Assembly (NCBI RefSeq): GCF_002811955.1
Contig: NZ_NPEF01000096.1
Span: 1-10,308, forward strand
DNA from: Leptospira ellisii
Lineage (GTDB): Bacteria > Spirochaetota > Leptospiria > Leptospirales > Leptospiraceae
Length of the DNA: 10,308 nucleotides
Reading direction: 5' to 3'
Numbering within the stretch: the stretch's first letter is position 1; every line of letters starts with the position of its first letter. This document shows, piece after piece, positions 1 through 7,225 of the stretch. The notes beneath the pieces were generated by a model. It was not told the DNA's origin and ran no database searches. It saw nothing but the letters and a program-made list of their open reading frames with translations. A program made the translations under genes and the position numbers.

Positions 1-1
1 G

Positions 2-1090
2 ATGCGAAACATCGTTTCCTCGTTTCAGAGAATTCTCAAAAACGGAACGGTCCGCGAAGAACTTCTTCGTGAATTTCCCGAAACGTTAAAAGGCCGTTTT
101 TCCGAAGGGGGCGTTTTTTTGAGTTTCGATTTTCATCTTACGGAATCCGGTCCGAAGCTGATCGAAATCAACACGAACGCGGGCGGCGCGTTCCTTCAAA
201 AAAAATTGATGGAAGCTCAGCGCGAATGTTGTGTCGAAGTCGCCGACGCACTTCCTACGAAAGAGGAATTGGATGCGATCGAACCCGCGTTTTTGCGGAC
301 TTTTGTTCGGGAATGGAAGGATGCGGGAAGAGGGGAGCGACCCGAATTCATCGTCATCGTGGATGAAAATCCCCAGGAACAATTTCTTTATCCCGAATTT
401 CTTCTCTTCCGAGAATTGTTTTCGAGTCACGGAATCGATTCCGAAATCGCGGCTCCCGATTCGTTTCGAACGAACGAAGACGGTTTTCTTTTCTTGAACG
501 AAAGAAAGGTCGATCTGATCTACAATCGTATGACGGATTTTTATCTTACCGAGTCCCACAATCAGGCGATTCGCACCGCTTGGGAAAAACAAAACGTCGT
601 TTTAACGCCCAATCCTCTCGATTACGAACTTTATGCGAAAAAAACGAATTTGATTCTTTGGAAGAACGACACTTTTTTAAAAAACGCAGGCGTTCGAGTA
701 GAGGATCGAAAAACGGTCTCTTCCACCGTTCCTTTTACGGGTTACGTGAAGGAACGGGAACCGGATCAGCTCTGGGAGGAAAGAAAACGATTCTTTTTTA
801 AGCCGGTCTCCGGTTACGGAAGCAAAGCCGTTTACAGAGGGGATAAGCTCACCAAAGGAACGTTTCGGGAAATTCTTTCCGGTAATTATTTGATTCAGGA
901 AATCGTTCCTCCTTCGGAAAGGATTCTTTTGAATGCGGAGGGGGAGAAGGTTCCCTATAAAATGGATCTTAGAGCATACGTTTTCCGAGAGGAGATCCTA
1001 CTTTTAGCCGCTCGTCTGTATCAGGGGCAAACCACGAATTTTAGAACTCCGGGAGGCGGTTTTTCACCGGTTTATAGTTTGGGTCGGTAG
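2..1090 (+). CDS. ATP-grasp-like protein with circularly permuted motif order, probably 5'-partial
   Basis: I do not recognise a named gene, but the motifs point to an ATP-grasp-type enzyme, a group that joins a carboxylate to an amine or similar nucleophile using ATP. Visible motifs (numbered from the Met at base 2) are LIEINTNAGG (53-62, with E55 and N57 resembling the Mg-binding E-x-N of ATP-grasp enzymes), FFFKPVSGYGSKAV (264-277, candidate ATP-binding Lys K267 plus glycine-rich loop), LIQEIV (297-302), DLRAYV (322-327) and a C-terminal NFRTPGGGF (346-354). In ordinary ATP-grasp enzymes E-x-N comes after the ATP-binding lysine; here it comes about 210 residues before it, as in circularly permuted ATP-grasp families. 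No signal peptide or membrane segment is seen. The reading frame is open to the window edge and no ribosome binding site can be checked, so the true start may lie upstream. The substrate is unknown. The gene ends at TAG (1088-1090), 379 bases before fabG. Confidence 0.7.
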   Translation: MRNIVSSFQRILKNGTVREELLREFPETLKGRFSEGGVFLSFDFHLTESGPKLIEINTNAGGAFLQKKLMEAQRECCVEVADALPTKEELDAIEPAFLRTFVREWKDAGRGERPEFIVIVDENPQEQFLYPEFLLFRELFSSHGIDSEIAAPDSFRTNEDGFLFLNERKVDLIYNRMTDFYLTESHNQAIRTAWEKQNVVLTPNPLDYELYAKKTNLILWKNDTFLKNAGVRVEDRKTVSSTVPFTGYVKEREPDQLWEERKRFFFKPVSGYGSKAVYRGDKLTKGTFREILSGNYLIQEIVPPSERILLNAEGEKVPYKMDLRAYVFREEILLLAARLYQGQTTNFRTPGGGFSPVYSLGR

Positions 1091-1169
1091 ATCGTTTCGA
1101 AAGAATCTACGTTTACAATCGGAACGTACTATCAGACGTTTTTTCGATTCCGTATTTTCCTTCGGGTGA

Positions 1170-1295
1170 GAGTTCCCACATTTCGAACAGCAGGACCGCC
1201 GATGACGAAACAAAGGACTTCCGCGCGTGTGAGTTCCCGCACCTCAAAAAATAAACCGTTTCTTACGATCATCCACGTTTTTTAGGAGTTCCCGC
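1170..1295 (+). repeat. Three degenerate GAGTTCCCRC repeats
   Basis: The ten-base core GAGTTCCC[A/G]C occurs at 1170-1179, 1231-1240 and 1286-1295, with start-to-start distances of 61 and 55 bases. A fourth copy, GAGTTCCTAC, lies beyond fabG at 2283-2292. Copy 2 is part of an imperfect palindrome with GTG and CAC ends (1228-1242), and copy 1 likewise starts GTG and ends CAC (1166-1179). From memory, related TGTRGGAGTTCCTACA-like palindromes are scattered between Leptospira genes. These look like decayed members of that family, but I cannot check genome-wide counts here. Function unknown. Confidence 0.4.
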
Positions 1296-1365
1296 TTCTT
1301 AAAAATCCGATCTTTTCACGATTCTCAGAAAAACATAACGAATACGACTTCCTATTCAACCCGAC

Positions 1366-1381
1366 CAGAACGGACGTTCTG
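1366..1381. promoter_or_regulatory. 16-base dyad upstream of fabG, operator-like
   Basis: CAGAACGGACGTTCTG consists of two perfect 7-base arms around a 2-base centre, ending 88 bases before the fabG ATG. Its GAAC-N4-GTTC core is the spacing used by many helix-turn-helix dimers, but I cannot assign a regulator. It lies about 30 bases upstream of the best -35 candidate for fabG. Confidence 0.3.
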
Positions 1382-1411
1382 TTCGATCGACATTTCCGTC
1401 GGAAAACTCCC

Positions 1412-1439
1412 TTGACCCTCCGTTTGACCGAAATACTTT
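1412..1439 (+). promoter_or_regulatory. Candidate fabG promoter
   Basis: TTGACC (1412-1417) matches the -35 consensus in five of six bases and is followed after 16 bases by TACTTT (1434-1439), a weak -10. A second TTGACC occurs 12 bases downstream (1424-1429). Transcription from here would give a leader of roughly 25 bases before fabG. The -10 match is poor, so this is only a candidate. Confidence 0.25.
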
Positions 1440-1469
1440 AGCCGCAGAGAACCCGAATAGGAAAGAATT

Positions 1470-2234
1470 ATGATCGATTTAAAAGGTAAAAATGCAGTCG
1501 TTACCGGAGCCGCCCGCGGAATCGGGAAGTCGACGGCTTTGACTCTTGCAAAAGCGGGAGCGAACATCGTTATCGCGGACCTCAACGAGGAATCCAGCAA
1601 AGCTACCGCGGAAGAAATCGCAAAACAAACCGGCGTAAAAACGATCGGTGTCGGAACCAACGTAGCGGATTCGGATTCCGCGGCAAAAGCAATTCAGGCC
1701 TGCGTGGACGAATTCGGATCCATCGATATTTTAGTGAACAACGCCGGAATCACGAAAGACACTCTTCTTATGAGAATGAAAAAAGAACAGTGGGATGCGG
1801 TGATCGCCGTTAATTTGACGGGAACCTTCAACTGCACGCAAGCCGCTACGAAGTTCATGATGAAAAATCCGAACGGAGGATCGGTAATCAATCTTTCTTC
1901 CATCGCGGGTGTGAACGGTAACATAGGACAAACCAACTATTCCGCATCCAAAGCGGGTGTGATCGGTTTTACGAAAGCGGTCGCTCTCGAAATGGCTTCC
2001 CGCAAAGTCCGTTGTAACGCGATCGCTCCGGGATTTATCGCCACCGAAATGACGGACGCGATTCCCGAAAAAATCAGAACCGCCATGGTTGCCGCAATTC
2101 CTCTCAAAAGAGCGGGACTTCCGGAAGATATCGCGAATACGATCGCGTTTCTCGCTTCCGATATTTCCTCTTTTATTACCGGTCAGGTAATCGAGGTGAA
2201 CGGCGGAGGGTTTCTCCCGGGCGCACAAGGCTAA
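1470..2234 (+). CDS. fabG: 3-oxoacyl-[acyl-carrier-protein] reductase FabG
   Basis: This is a short-chain dehydrogenase/reductase of typical FabG length (254 aa). In type II fatty-acid synthesis FabG reduces 3-ketoacyl-ACP to 3-hydroxyacyl-ACP, normally with NADPH, as a cytoplasmic tetramer. Seen in the sequence: the Rossmann glycine motif TGAARGIG (12-19), NNAG (90-93), and the catalytic set N115, S144, Y157 and K161, with the YSASK spacing of classical SDRs. It also has the PG motif (187-188) and a C-terminal GQVIEVNGG segment (238-246) that shapes the tetramer in this family. The ATG at 1470 has an AGGAAAG-type ribosome binding site (1459-1465). D37 at the end of the second strand (IADLN) is notable because an Asp here often marks NAD(H) preference in SDRs, while R16 in the glycine motif fits NADP(H). 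The acpP gene downstream supports the FabG role over a generic SDR. Confidence 0.93.
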   Translation: MIDLKGKNAVVTGAARGIGKSTALTLAKAGANIVIADLNEESSKATAEEIAKQTGVKTIGVGTNVADSDSAAKAIQACVDEFGSIDILVNNAGITKDTLLMRMKKEQWDAVIAVNLTGTFNCTQAATKFMMKNPNGGSVINLSSIAGVNGNIGQTNYSASKAGVIGFTKAVALEMASRKVRCNAIAPGFIATEMTDAIPEKIRTAMVAAIPLKRAGLPEDIANTIAFLASDISSFITGQVIEVNGGGFLPGAQG

Positions 2235-2248
2235 AAATCCCCTTCGAC

Positions 2249-2282
2249 TTCTTTCACTTCCTTTCTTCGGGGAGTGGAAGAA
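2249..2282 (+). terminator. Stem-loop downstream of fabG, possible terminator
   Basis: The arm at 2249-2261 pairs with 2271-2282 over 12 bp, with one T.G pair and one bulged T, around a 9-base loop. It begins 15 bases after the fabG stop. It lacks a clean following T-run, so it may be a transcript-end stabiliser instead of a true intrinsic terminator. Confidence 0.35.
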
Positions 2283-2307
2283 GAGTTCCTACGTATTTCC
2301 TTTAATT

Positions 2308-2350
2308 CGTTCGAAAAAAGAACGTTTCGAAACTTTCCTTTTTTCTTTTT
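2308..2350 (+). terminator. Weak hairpin with T-rich tail between fabG and acpP
   Basis: CGTTC (2308-2312) and GAACG (2320-2324) form a 5-bp stem, followed after a TTTCGAAA palindrome by a T-rich run (2334-2350). The stem is short and the T-run is 10 or more bases away. Termination here is possible but poorly supported. Confidence 0.2.
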
Positions 2351-2536
2351 CCGATTTAAATCGTTTCCCTTTCCGAATCTTAGAATACAATCAAATCAAA
2401 ACAAAAACTTTTCTCCTCGATCCTAATGAGACAAACGGTTATGGATCAAGACGGCATTCGTTTCCTATTTTTTTTAGGCGCAAAAAACGATTCGAAAAAG
2501 AATTCAAAAGTACGAAACGAAAGGAGTTTTTTTCCC

Positions 2537-2611
<75 letters not shown>

Positions 2612-2635
2612 ACCAAATCTAACAAAAAATCATCA

Positions 2636-2943
<308 letters not shown>

Positions 2944-2950
2944 CCTTCCT

Positions 2951-3694
2951 TTGATTTTCAAAAAATCACAATCCTCTTTTACTACCCGAAACCCCGAACG
3001 GGTTCAAACTCTCAAAAAACTTTCCAAAAAGATAGGGATCCAATTCTCGGATTTCGAATTCTATCATATCGCTTTCGTTCATAGTTCTTATAAAAACGAA
3101 ACTCCCGAAATCGCCGAGGACAACGAACGTCTCGAATTTCTGGGGGATTCCGTTCTCGGTTTGGTGGCGGCCCGTTATCTTTTTAAAAAACATCCTCTGG
3201 CGAGCGAGGGAGAGTTGTCCCGTATCAAGTCCAGGATCGTTTCGACCCCGATCCTGAATTCGATCAGCGAAAAACTTTCCCTTTCCGAGTTTCTTCTTTT
3301 GGGAAAGGGAGAATCGAAATCGCAGGGCAAAGGACGTCGTAAACTTTCGGCCAATCTTTTCGAATCTTTGATCGGTGCGATCTATCTCGATTTGGGTTTT
3401 GAAACCGTCGAAAAATTCATCCTCAAACATCTAATTGAATTTGCGGAAAATCCGGAAAAGGTGGAATCTGTCAGAGATTATAAAACGCAGCTTCAGGAAT
3501 ATTCGCAGAAACACTTCAAGGTTCTTCCCGTGTATCGTATGAAAGGGGAATCCGGTCCCGACCACGCGAAGGTCTTTCGGGTTTCCGTAAAAATCCGGGA
3601 CGAATGGGAAGCCCTCGGTTCCGGAGTCAGTAAAAAAGCGGCGGAACAAAACGCCGCAAAGGAATTGTTTCACCGAATCAAACGCGAATCCTAA
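2951..3694 (+). CDS. rnc: Ribonuclease III
   Basis: RNase III cuts double-stranded RNA, including rRNA precursors, in the cytoplasm as a homodimer. The 247 aa comprise a catalytic domain (about 25-170) with the signature [13 protein letters not shown] (58-70; metal ligands E62 and D66) and E138. A double-stranded-RNA-binding domain follows (about 176-245, with GPDHAKVF at 202-209 and [14 protein letters not shown] at 227-240). By alignment from memory with E. coli RNase III, N135 stands where D114 is found, a third metal-ligand position. The start is set at TTG 2951: the frame closes upstream at TGA 2903-2905 and no ATG or GTG precedes the conserved domain. No good ribosome binding site is visible, so translation is probably weak. 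An N-terminal stretch of about 20 residues extends beyond the E. coli protein. Confidence 0.92.
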   Translation: MIFKKSQSSFTTRNPERVQTLKKLSKKIGIQFSDFEFYHIAFVHSSYKNETPEIAEDNERLEFLGDSVLGLVAARYLFKKHPLASEGELSRIKSRIVSTPILNSISEKLSLSEFLLLGKGESKSQGKGRRKLSANLFESLIGAIYLDLGFETVEKFILKHLIEFAENPEKVESVRDYKTQLQEYSQKHFKVLPVYRMKGESGPDHAKVFRVSVKIRDEWEALGSGVSKKAAEQNAAKELFHRIKRES

Positions 3695-3749
3695 GGGACT
3701 CGATTTCTCTCTCAAAAAACTCCGTCGAAAGGACGACGATCGATTTAGA

Positions 3750-4214
3750 ATGGATTTTTTCTTTAAAAAGAAAGGGATGCGGGTCAGAGTCGCGGCCTTG
3801 ATCTTCAATTCGCAAAACGAGATTCTTCTGATCCAACAAAAGAAAAAGGATTCCTACTATTGGCTTTTGCCCGGAGGGGGAATCGAATTCGGAGAAAGCG
3901 CCGAGGACGCGTTGCGCCGCGAATTGGCGGAAGAACTTTCCCTTGAGATGAAATCGGCTTCGTTTTTACTGCTGAACGAATCCATCGAACCAGGCGGAAA
4001 AAGACATCTCATTCAACTCGTATTCTCCGTGAACGTAAAAAAGGAAGTTCCCGAATTGAACTTAAACGAGAAGGCGATCACCGGGTTCGGATATTTTTCC
4101 CCCGCCGCGGTCCGGGAAATGGATCTAAGACCGGATATAAAATCGTTTCTTTCGGAGGGGAATTTTCAACCCTCTCCGTTCATCAAAAGCGTCTGGGTTT
4201 CCGAAAAAAAATGA
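3750..4214 (+). CDS. Nudix hydrolase family protein
   Basis: Nudix enzymes hydrolyse a nucleoside diphosphate linked to another group; the substrate here cannot be told. The Nudix box is clear at 43-65: G43, E49, R57, E58, E61 and E62 all fit GX5EX7REUXEEXGU, and only the late glycine is replaced by S64. The core strand RVRVAALIF (11-19) and the WLLPGGG motif (38-44) fit the family. Length (154 aa) is normal for a single-domain member. The start is uncertain: ATG 3750 has only a distant AGGA (3730-3733), while ATG 3777 (M10) would begin right at the domain but has a purine run touching it. The stop overlaps aroB (ATGA at 4211-4214), so the two are likely translationally coupled. Confidence 0.85.
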   Translation: MDFFFKKKGMRVRVAALIFNSQNEILLIQQKKKDSYYWLLPGGGIEFGESAEDALRRELAEELSLEMKSASFLLLNESIEPGGKRHLIQLVFSVNVKKEVPELNLNEKAITGFGYFSPAAVREMDLRPDIKSFLSEGNFQPSPFIKSVWVSEKK

Positions 4215-5302
4215 GTCAATTAGAAACAATCAACGTAGTCACCGAACACAAATCGGTCCCCGTCCGGCTTCACACGGATTTTTCGGGTTTGTCCGAAGAG
4301 ATCTCGAAACTTTCCGGAGTCACTTCCGTCTTTTTGATCACGGAACGTCCGATTCATTCGTTGTATTCCAAATATCTCGAGAAGGAATTGTCCTCCCTCG
4401 GTGTTTCCGTCCGCGTGATTTATATCAAAGGCGGAGAAAAGTCCAAACACATCGATCGAACCGGAGACGTTTACAACAAGCTCATCGAGTTCGGCGCGGA
4501 CCGCAAATCCTTGGTTCTTGCCTTCGGAGGAGGAGTGGTCGGGGATTTCGCGGGGTTTATCGCTTCCACCTATCTGCGCGGAATCCGATTCGTTCAGATT
4601 CCCACCACACTTCTCGCATGCGTCGATTCTTCCGTGGGAGGAAAGGTCGCGGTCAACGCGGATCTCGGAAAAAACATGATCGGTTCGTTCTATCAACCGG
4701 AATTCGTCTTCGCTCCTCTGATCGCACTTTCCACTCTTCCCGATCGGGAATGGAGATGCGGTCAGGCAGAGATCGTAAAACACGCGCTTCTTTCCGGCGG
4801 GGAATATTGGGAGAAGGTGAAGGAGCATTCGCTTTCCGATCTGAACGCGAACGCTCCGATCCTTCCGTATCTGATCGCGGAGTCGGTGCGTTTTAAGGCT
4901 GCGGTCGTTTCCAGCGACGAAAAGGAAACCGGTCTGAGAAAAATCCTCAACCTGGGTCATACCACCGCGCACGCGATCGAATCCGTCACGAAATACAAAA
5001 AGTTCTCCCACGGCGAGGCGGTTGCGATCGGTCTCGTCACCGCGCTTTTGATCAGCGAGGAAAAGGCGGGATTGGATCCGAACGTCGCCCGCGAAACCGT
5101 AGATTGTCTCAAACGCTACGGACTTCCTTTTACGACCCGTTTGAAATCGGGGGAACTCGCCAAACATATGTTACACGATAAAAAGAACGTGGGCGGTTCG
5201 ATCCGTTTCGTACTTTTGGAAAAACCCGGATCTCCCGTGTTCGACGTTCCCGTAGAATCCGACCAGATCGTCCGCAACATCCGCAGACAAAAGGCTCTTT
5301 GA
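4211..5302 (+). CDS. aroB: 3-dehydroquinate synthase AroB
   Basis: AroB converts DAHP to 3-dehydroquinate, the second step of the shikimate pathway to aromatic amino acids, using bound NAD+ and a metal ion in the cytoplasm. At 363 aa it is full length. Seen: the NAD-binding run GGGVVGDFAGF (106-116), IPTTLLACVDSSVGGK (130-145), AEIVKHALL (186-194), NLGHTTAHAIE (247-257) and FSHGEAVAIG (265-274). It also has DKKNVGG (323-329). E187, H250 and H267 match the expected metal ligands. The start ATG sits in the 4-base overlap with the Nudix gene, and the stop TGA shares its last A with the ATG of the MscS gene, so this is the middle of a tight operon. Confidence 0.95.
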   Translation: MSQLETINVVTEHKSVPVRLHTDFSGLSEEISKLSGVTSVFLITERPIHSLYSKYLEKELSSLGVSVRVIYIKGGEKSKHIDRTGDVYNKLIEFGADRKSLVLAFGGGVVGDFAGFIASTYLRGIRFVQIPTTLLACVDSSVGGKVAVNADLGKNMIGSFYQPEFVFAPLIALSTLPDREWRCGQAEIVKHALLSGGEYWEKVKEHSLSDLNANAPILPYLIAESVRFKAAVVSSDEKETGLRKILNLGHTTAHAIESVTKYKKFSHGEAVAIGLVTALLISEEKAGLDPNVARETVDCLKRYGLPFTTRLKSGELAKHMLHDKKNVGGSIRFVLLEKPGSPVFDVPVESDQIVRNIRRQKAL

Positions 5303-6183
5303 TGGGTTTCGAAATCGATTTTTTAAAAAGCCTCAATCCTTTCGTTCTTCTGCGGACGAAGGATCGCGGACTTTCGGAAGAGTTGATTCTGATCGTTTAT
5401 TTCATCGTTTTTTTAGTGGTTTCGTATAAGGTAATCATCGTCGTCCTCGACTTTTTCCGACCCACCTTGGACGTAACCTCGCGTTACAACCGCAGAAAGA
5501 TGGCTCGGATGTCGTTCATCATTCTGGGTTTGATCATCCTTTTGCCTGTGGTTTTTTCCGGTTTGTCCTATCTTCCCACAGTGATGGGGCTTGCGGGAGC
5601 CGGTATCGTCATCTCCCTGAAGGACATCACGCTTAATTTCGTGGGCTGGTTTTTCATCCACGGAAGCAACGGTTTCGAAGTGGGGGATCGGATCGAAATC
5701 GACGGGGTGCGGGGCGACGTGATCAACATCGGGGTGAACCGTTTCACTCTGATGGAAATTTCCTCCGATCCCAAGTCGGATCAATCCACGAACCGTCTCG
5801 TTCATTTTCCCAATCACTTCGTCATCCTGAAACAACTCATCGTGGTTAAGGATAAGATGAATTACGTTTGGGACGAGATGAGGATCAAAATTCCCTACGA
5901 CTCCGATTTCGAAAAGGCGGAGGAGCTTCTGAACGGCATCATCCGAAACAACGCCATCATCGATCAGGGTGAAATCGATTATACGCTTCAGGAACTTTCC
6001 AAAAACTATCTCGTGCGTCTCGGTAAAACCTCTCCCATCGTTTATCTTTCCCTGGAGGAAGGGGGGATCCTTTTCTCCCTCCGTTATCTCACTCACGTGC
6101 GGGAACGGCGCGATATGAAGACGAAAATCTCGCATCAAATTCTCAAGGAATTCAAACACTTTCCGGGTATAAGGATTTTATAA
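5302..6183 (+). CDS. MscS-family mechanosensitive channel
   Basis: Members of this inner-membrane family open under membrane tension and release solutes during osmotic downshock. The 293-aa protein has three hydrophobic segments at about 27-49, 70-88 and 92-119. The third, with the small-residue run GLAGAGIVISLKDI (96-109), is the pore-lining TM3 type. The following beta domain FEVGDRIEIDGVRGDV (125-140) and HFPNH (168-172) are family hallmarks, and a C-terminal cytoplasmic domain follows. I start at ATG 5302, which shares one base with the aroB stop (TGATG), in preference to the TTG at 5299; AAGG (5291-5294) is a fair ribosome binding site. It is a compact homologue, so I do not assign the symbol mscS or ynaI. 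Confidence 0.88.
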   Translation: MGFEIDFLKSLNPFVLLRTKDRGLSEELILIVYFIVFLVVSYKVIIVVLDFFRPTLDVTSRYNRRKMARMSFIILGLIILLPVVFSGLSYLPTVMGLAGAGIVISLKDITLNFVGWFFIHGSNGFEVGDRIEIDGVRGDVINIGVNRFTLMEISSDPKSDQSTNRLVHFPNHFVILKQLIVVKDKMNYVWDEMRIKIPYDSDFEKAEELLNGIIRNNAIIDQGEIDYTLQELSKNYLVRLGKTSPIVYLSLEEGGILFSLRYLTHVRERRDMKTKISHQILKEFKHFPGIRIL

Positions 6184-6225
6184 AATTCGATTGTGATCCG
6201 GAATTTTTCCCTTGTCGCACGTCCG

Positions 6226-6250
6226 ATCCCGAGTCCTATCGGGATAAGGA
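6226..6250 (+). promoter_or_regulatory. Hairpin abutting the ribosome binding site of the lipoprotein gene
   Basis: ATCCCGA (6226-6232) and TCGGGAT (6239-6245) form a perfect 7-bp stem with a 6-base loop. The Shine-Dalgarno AAGGA (6246-6250) follows with no gap, 5 bases before ATG 6256. There is no T-run, so this is not a terminator. It may tune translation or mark a processed mRNA end. Confidence 0.4.
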
Positions 6251-6255
6251 TAGAT

Positions 6256-7080
6256 ATGTCGATGAAAAAAATCCTTATCATAAGCTCGATCTCCGTTTGG
6301 TTCGGAATCGGTTGCATCAATTATTACGTTCGGGACGCAGCTCCCGTAGAAAAGGAAAAACTTCCCGCGAAATACAATCCGAAACGGGTCGCCTTGGTCG
6401 GCTTTCGTCCCTTTGCCACGATCTTCAAAGGTCAGACGGGAAATACGCTTCATTACGAGGCGATCGTGAACTACGACCTTGATTACAGAAAAAATCTTAA
6501 GGACGTGGGAGTTCCGGTGGAATCGATCCCCGCGAGGGGAACGGATCCTTCGATACCGAAAGAAAGGGTGGAAGTGTTCACCAAACTCTATCTGGATTCG
6601 GTGAAGTGGACCGGAATTCCGGAATTGAAACAGGTGTTCGAAACCAGGGAAATCAAAAAGGGTGATCCGACTAACTTGGCTTATACGCTCAAGAAACGGG
6701 ACGTGGATTATTACGTGGTCGGAATTCCCGGACCGCCTTTCCTTTCGGGCGGGGATTTTTATATCCTCAAATTCCTAGGCACGGCGCATATCAGTCTGGG
6801 TACGCTCTTTACGATTCCTTGGTGGATGGACAATCGAGTGGAATCCACGATCTACGTTTTCGACAGCAAGTTGAATCTGATCAAAACATGGAAGCGGGAA
6901 AGCGTGTATAACGGTACTCTTGCATGGTGGAATAAAAACACGGGAGAAGGAACGCTCCAGCTGATGGACATCAAAAACGAAAAGAAGGAGCGGTTTTATC
7001 TTCCCGATCTTGCGGACTTTTCGAACGAGTTCATCGGTTTCGTAAGCAAGGCGGATCCGAAAAAAAATCCGACTTGGTGA
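6256..7080 (+). CDS. Putative lipoprotein of unknown function
   Basis: I do not recognise the family. The 274-aa protein begins MSMKKILIISS..FGIGC: a Lys-Lys head, a hydrophobic stretch (6-19) and a cysteine at C20. This could be a spirochaetal lipobox, although Gly at -3 is unusual and a plain membrane anchor is possible. The remainder is soluble-looking, with a mixed hydrophobic segment FLGTAHISLGTLFTIPWW (173-190) and many aromatics towards the end (WKRESVYNGTLAWWNKNTG, 212-230). The start at ATG 6256 is chosen over GTG 6193 because of AAGGA at 6246-6250 and because it places the signal sequence at the N-terminus. It follows the MscS gene by 72 bases in the same direction and is probably the last gene of the operon. 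Confidence 0.7.
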   Translation: MSMKKILIISSISVWFGIGCINYYVRDAAPVEKEKLPAKYNPKRVALVGFRPFATIFKGQTGNTLHYEAIVNYDLDYRKNLKDVGVPVESIPARGTDPSIPKERVEVFTKLYLDSVKWTGIPELKQVFETREIKKGDPTNLAYTLKKRDVDYYVVGIPGPPFLSGGDFYILKFLGTAHISLGTLFTIPWWMDNRVESTIYVFDSKLNLIKTWKRESVYNGTLAWWNKNTGEGTLQLMDIKNEKKERFYLPDLADFSNEFIGFVSKADPKKNPTW

Positions 7081-7130
7081 TTTTTTGGATTATTTTCGGT
7101 TTGAACATTTTCCAAAAAGGAATATTCCGC

Positions 7131-7166
7131 GAAAAAATCGCGACGGAACGAAAGTCCGTCGCGATT
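7131..7166 (-). terminator. Strong intrinsic terminator of the minus-strand lipoprotein gene
   Basis: The arms 7136-7147 and 7155-7166 form a perfect 12-bp, GC-rich stem with a 7-base loop (7148-7154). Read on the - strand, the stem runs directly into a T6 tract (complement of A7132-7137), a textbook Rho-independent terminator 59 bases beyond the stop of the - strand gene. On the + strand the same stem follows the lipoprotein gene, and a T6 run appears only at 7195-7200, so it may also slow + strand transcription coming from the left. Confidence 0.8.
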
Positions 7167-7225
7167 GGGAAGTATAAAATTTAGAGTTTTATGATTTTTT
7201 AATAAACTTCCTCTTCGTCATCATT

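Larger units (their letters stand above)
1091..1469. other. 379-base intergenic region upstream of fabG
   Basis: No convincing gene is seen here. The stretch holds three copies of a short GAGTTCCC motif (starting at 1170, 1231 and 1286), a 16-base dyad at 1366-1381, a possible promoter for fabG at 1412-1439 and a possible short reading frame at 1202-1285. A weak dyad around the end of the preceding gene (TAGAT at 1088-1092 with ATCTA at 1105-1109, TTTCGAAA in the middle) has two internal mismatches and no T-tract, so I do not call it a terminator. Confidence 0.6.

Noticed and set aside
1366..1381. LexA (SOS) box before fabG
   Set aside because: GAACN4GTTC resembles the Gram-positive LexA core, but the flanking bases differ from its consensus, fabG is not an SOS gene, and leptospiral LexA is thought to use another motif.
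4220..5167. Long open frame on the - strand opposite aroB (315 codons)
   Set aside because: aroB is certain from its motifs on the + strand; the antisense translation is rich in Arg, Asp and Phe with no recognisable domain. Open antisense frames are common in this coding style. The same applies opposite the MscS gene (5413-6159), fabG (1731-2228) and rnc (2966-3430).
6226..6250. Pseudoknot between the hairpin loop TCCT (6234-6237) and the Shine-Dalgarno AGGA (6247-6250)
   Set aside because: The complementarity is real, but only one base would have to span a 7-bp stem, which is sterically not possible without melting the stem.
6193..6255. GTG 6193 as start of the lipoprotein gene
   Set aside because: It lacks a ribosome binding site and would put 21 residues in front of an otherwise N-terminal signal sequence; ATG 6256 has AAGGA at 5 bases.
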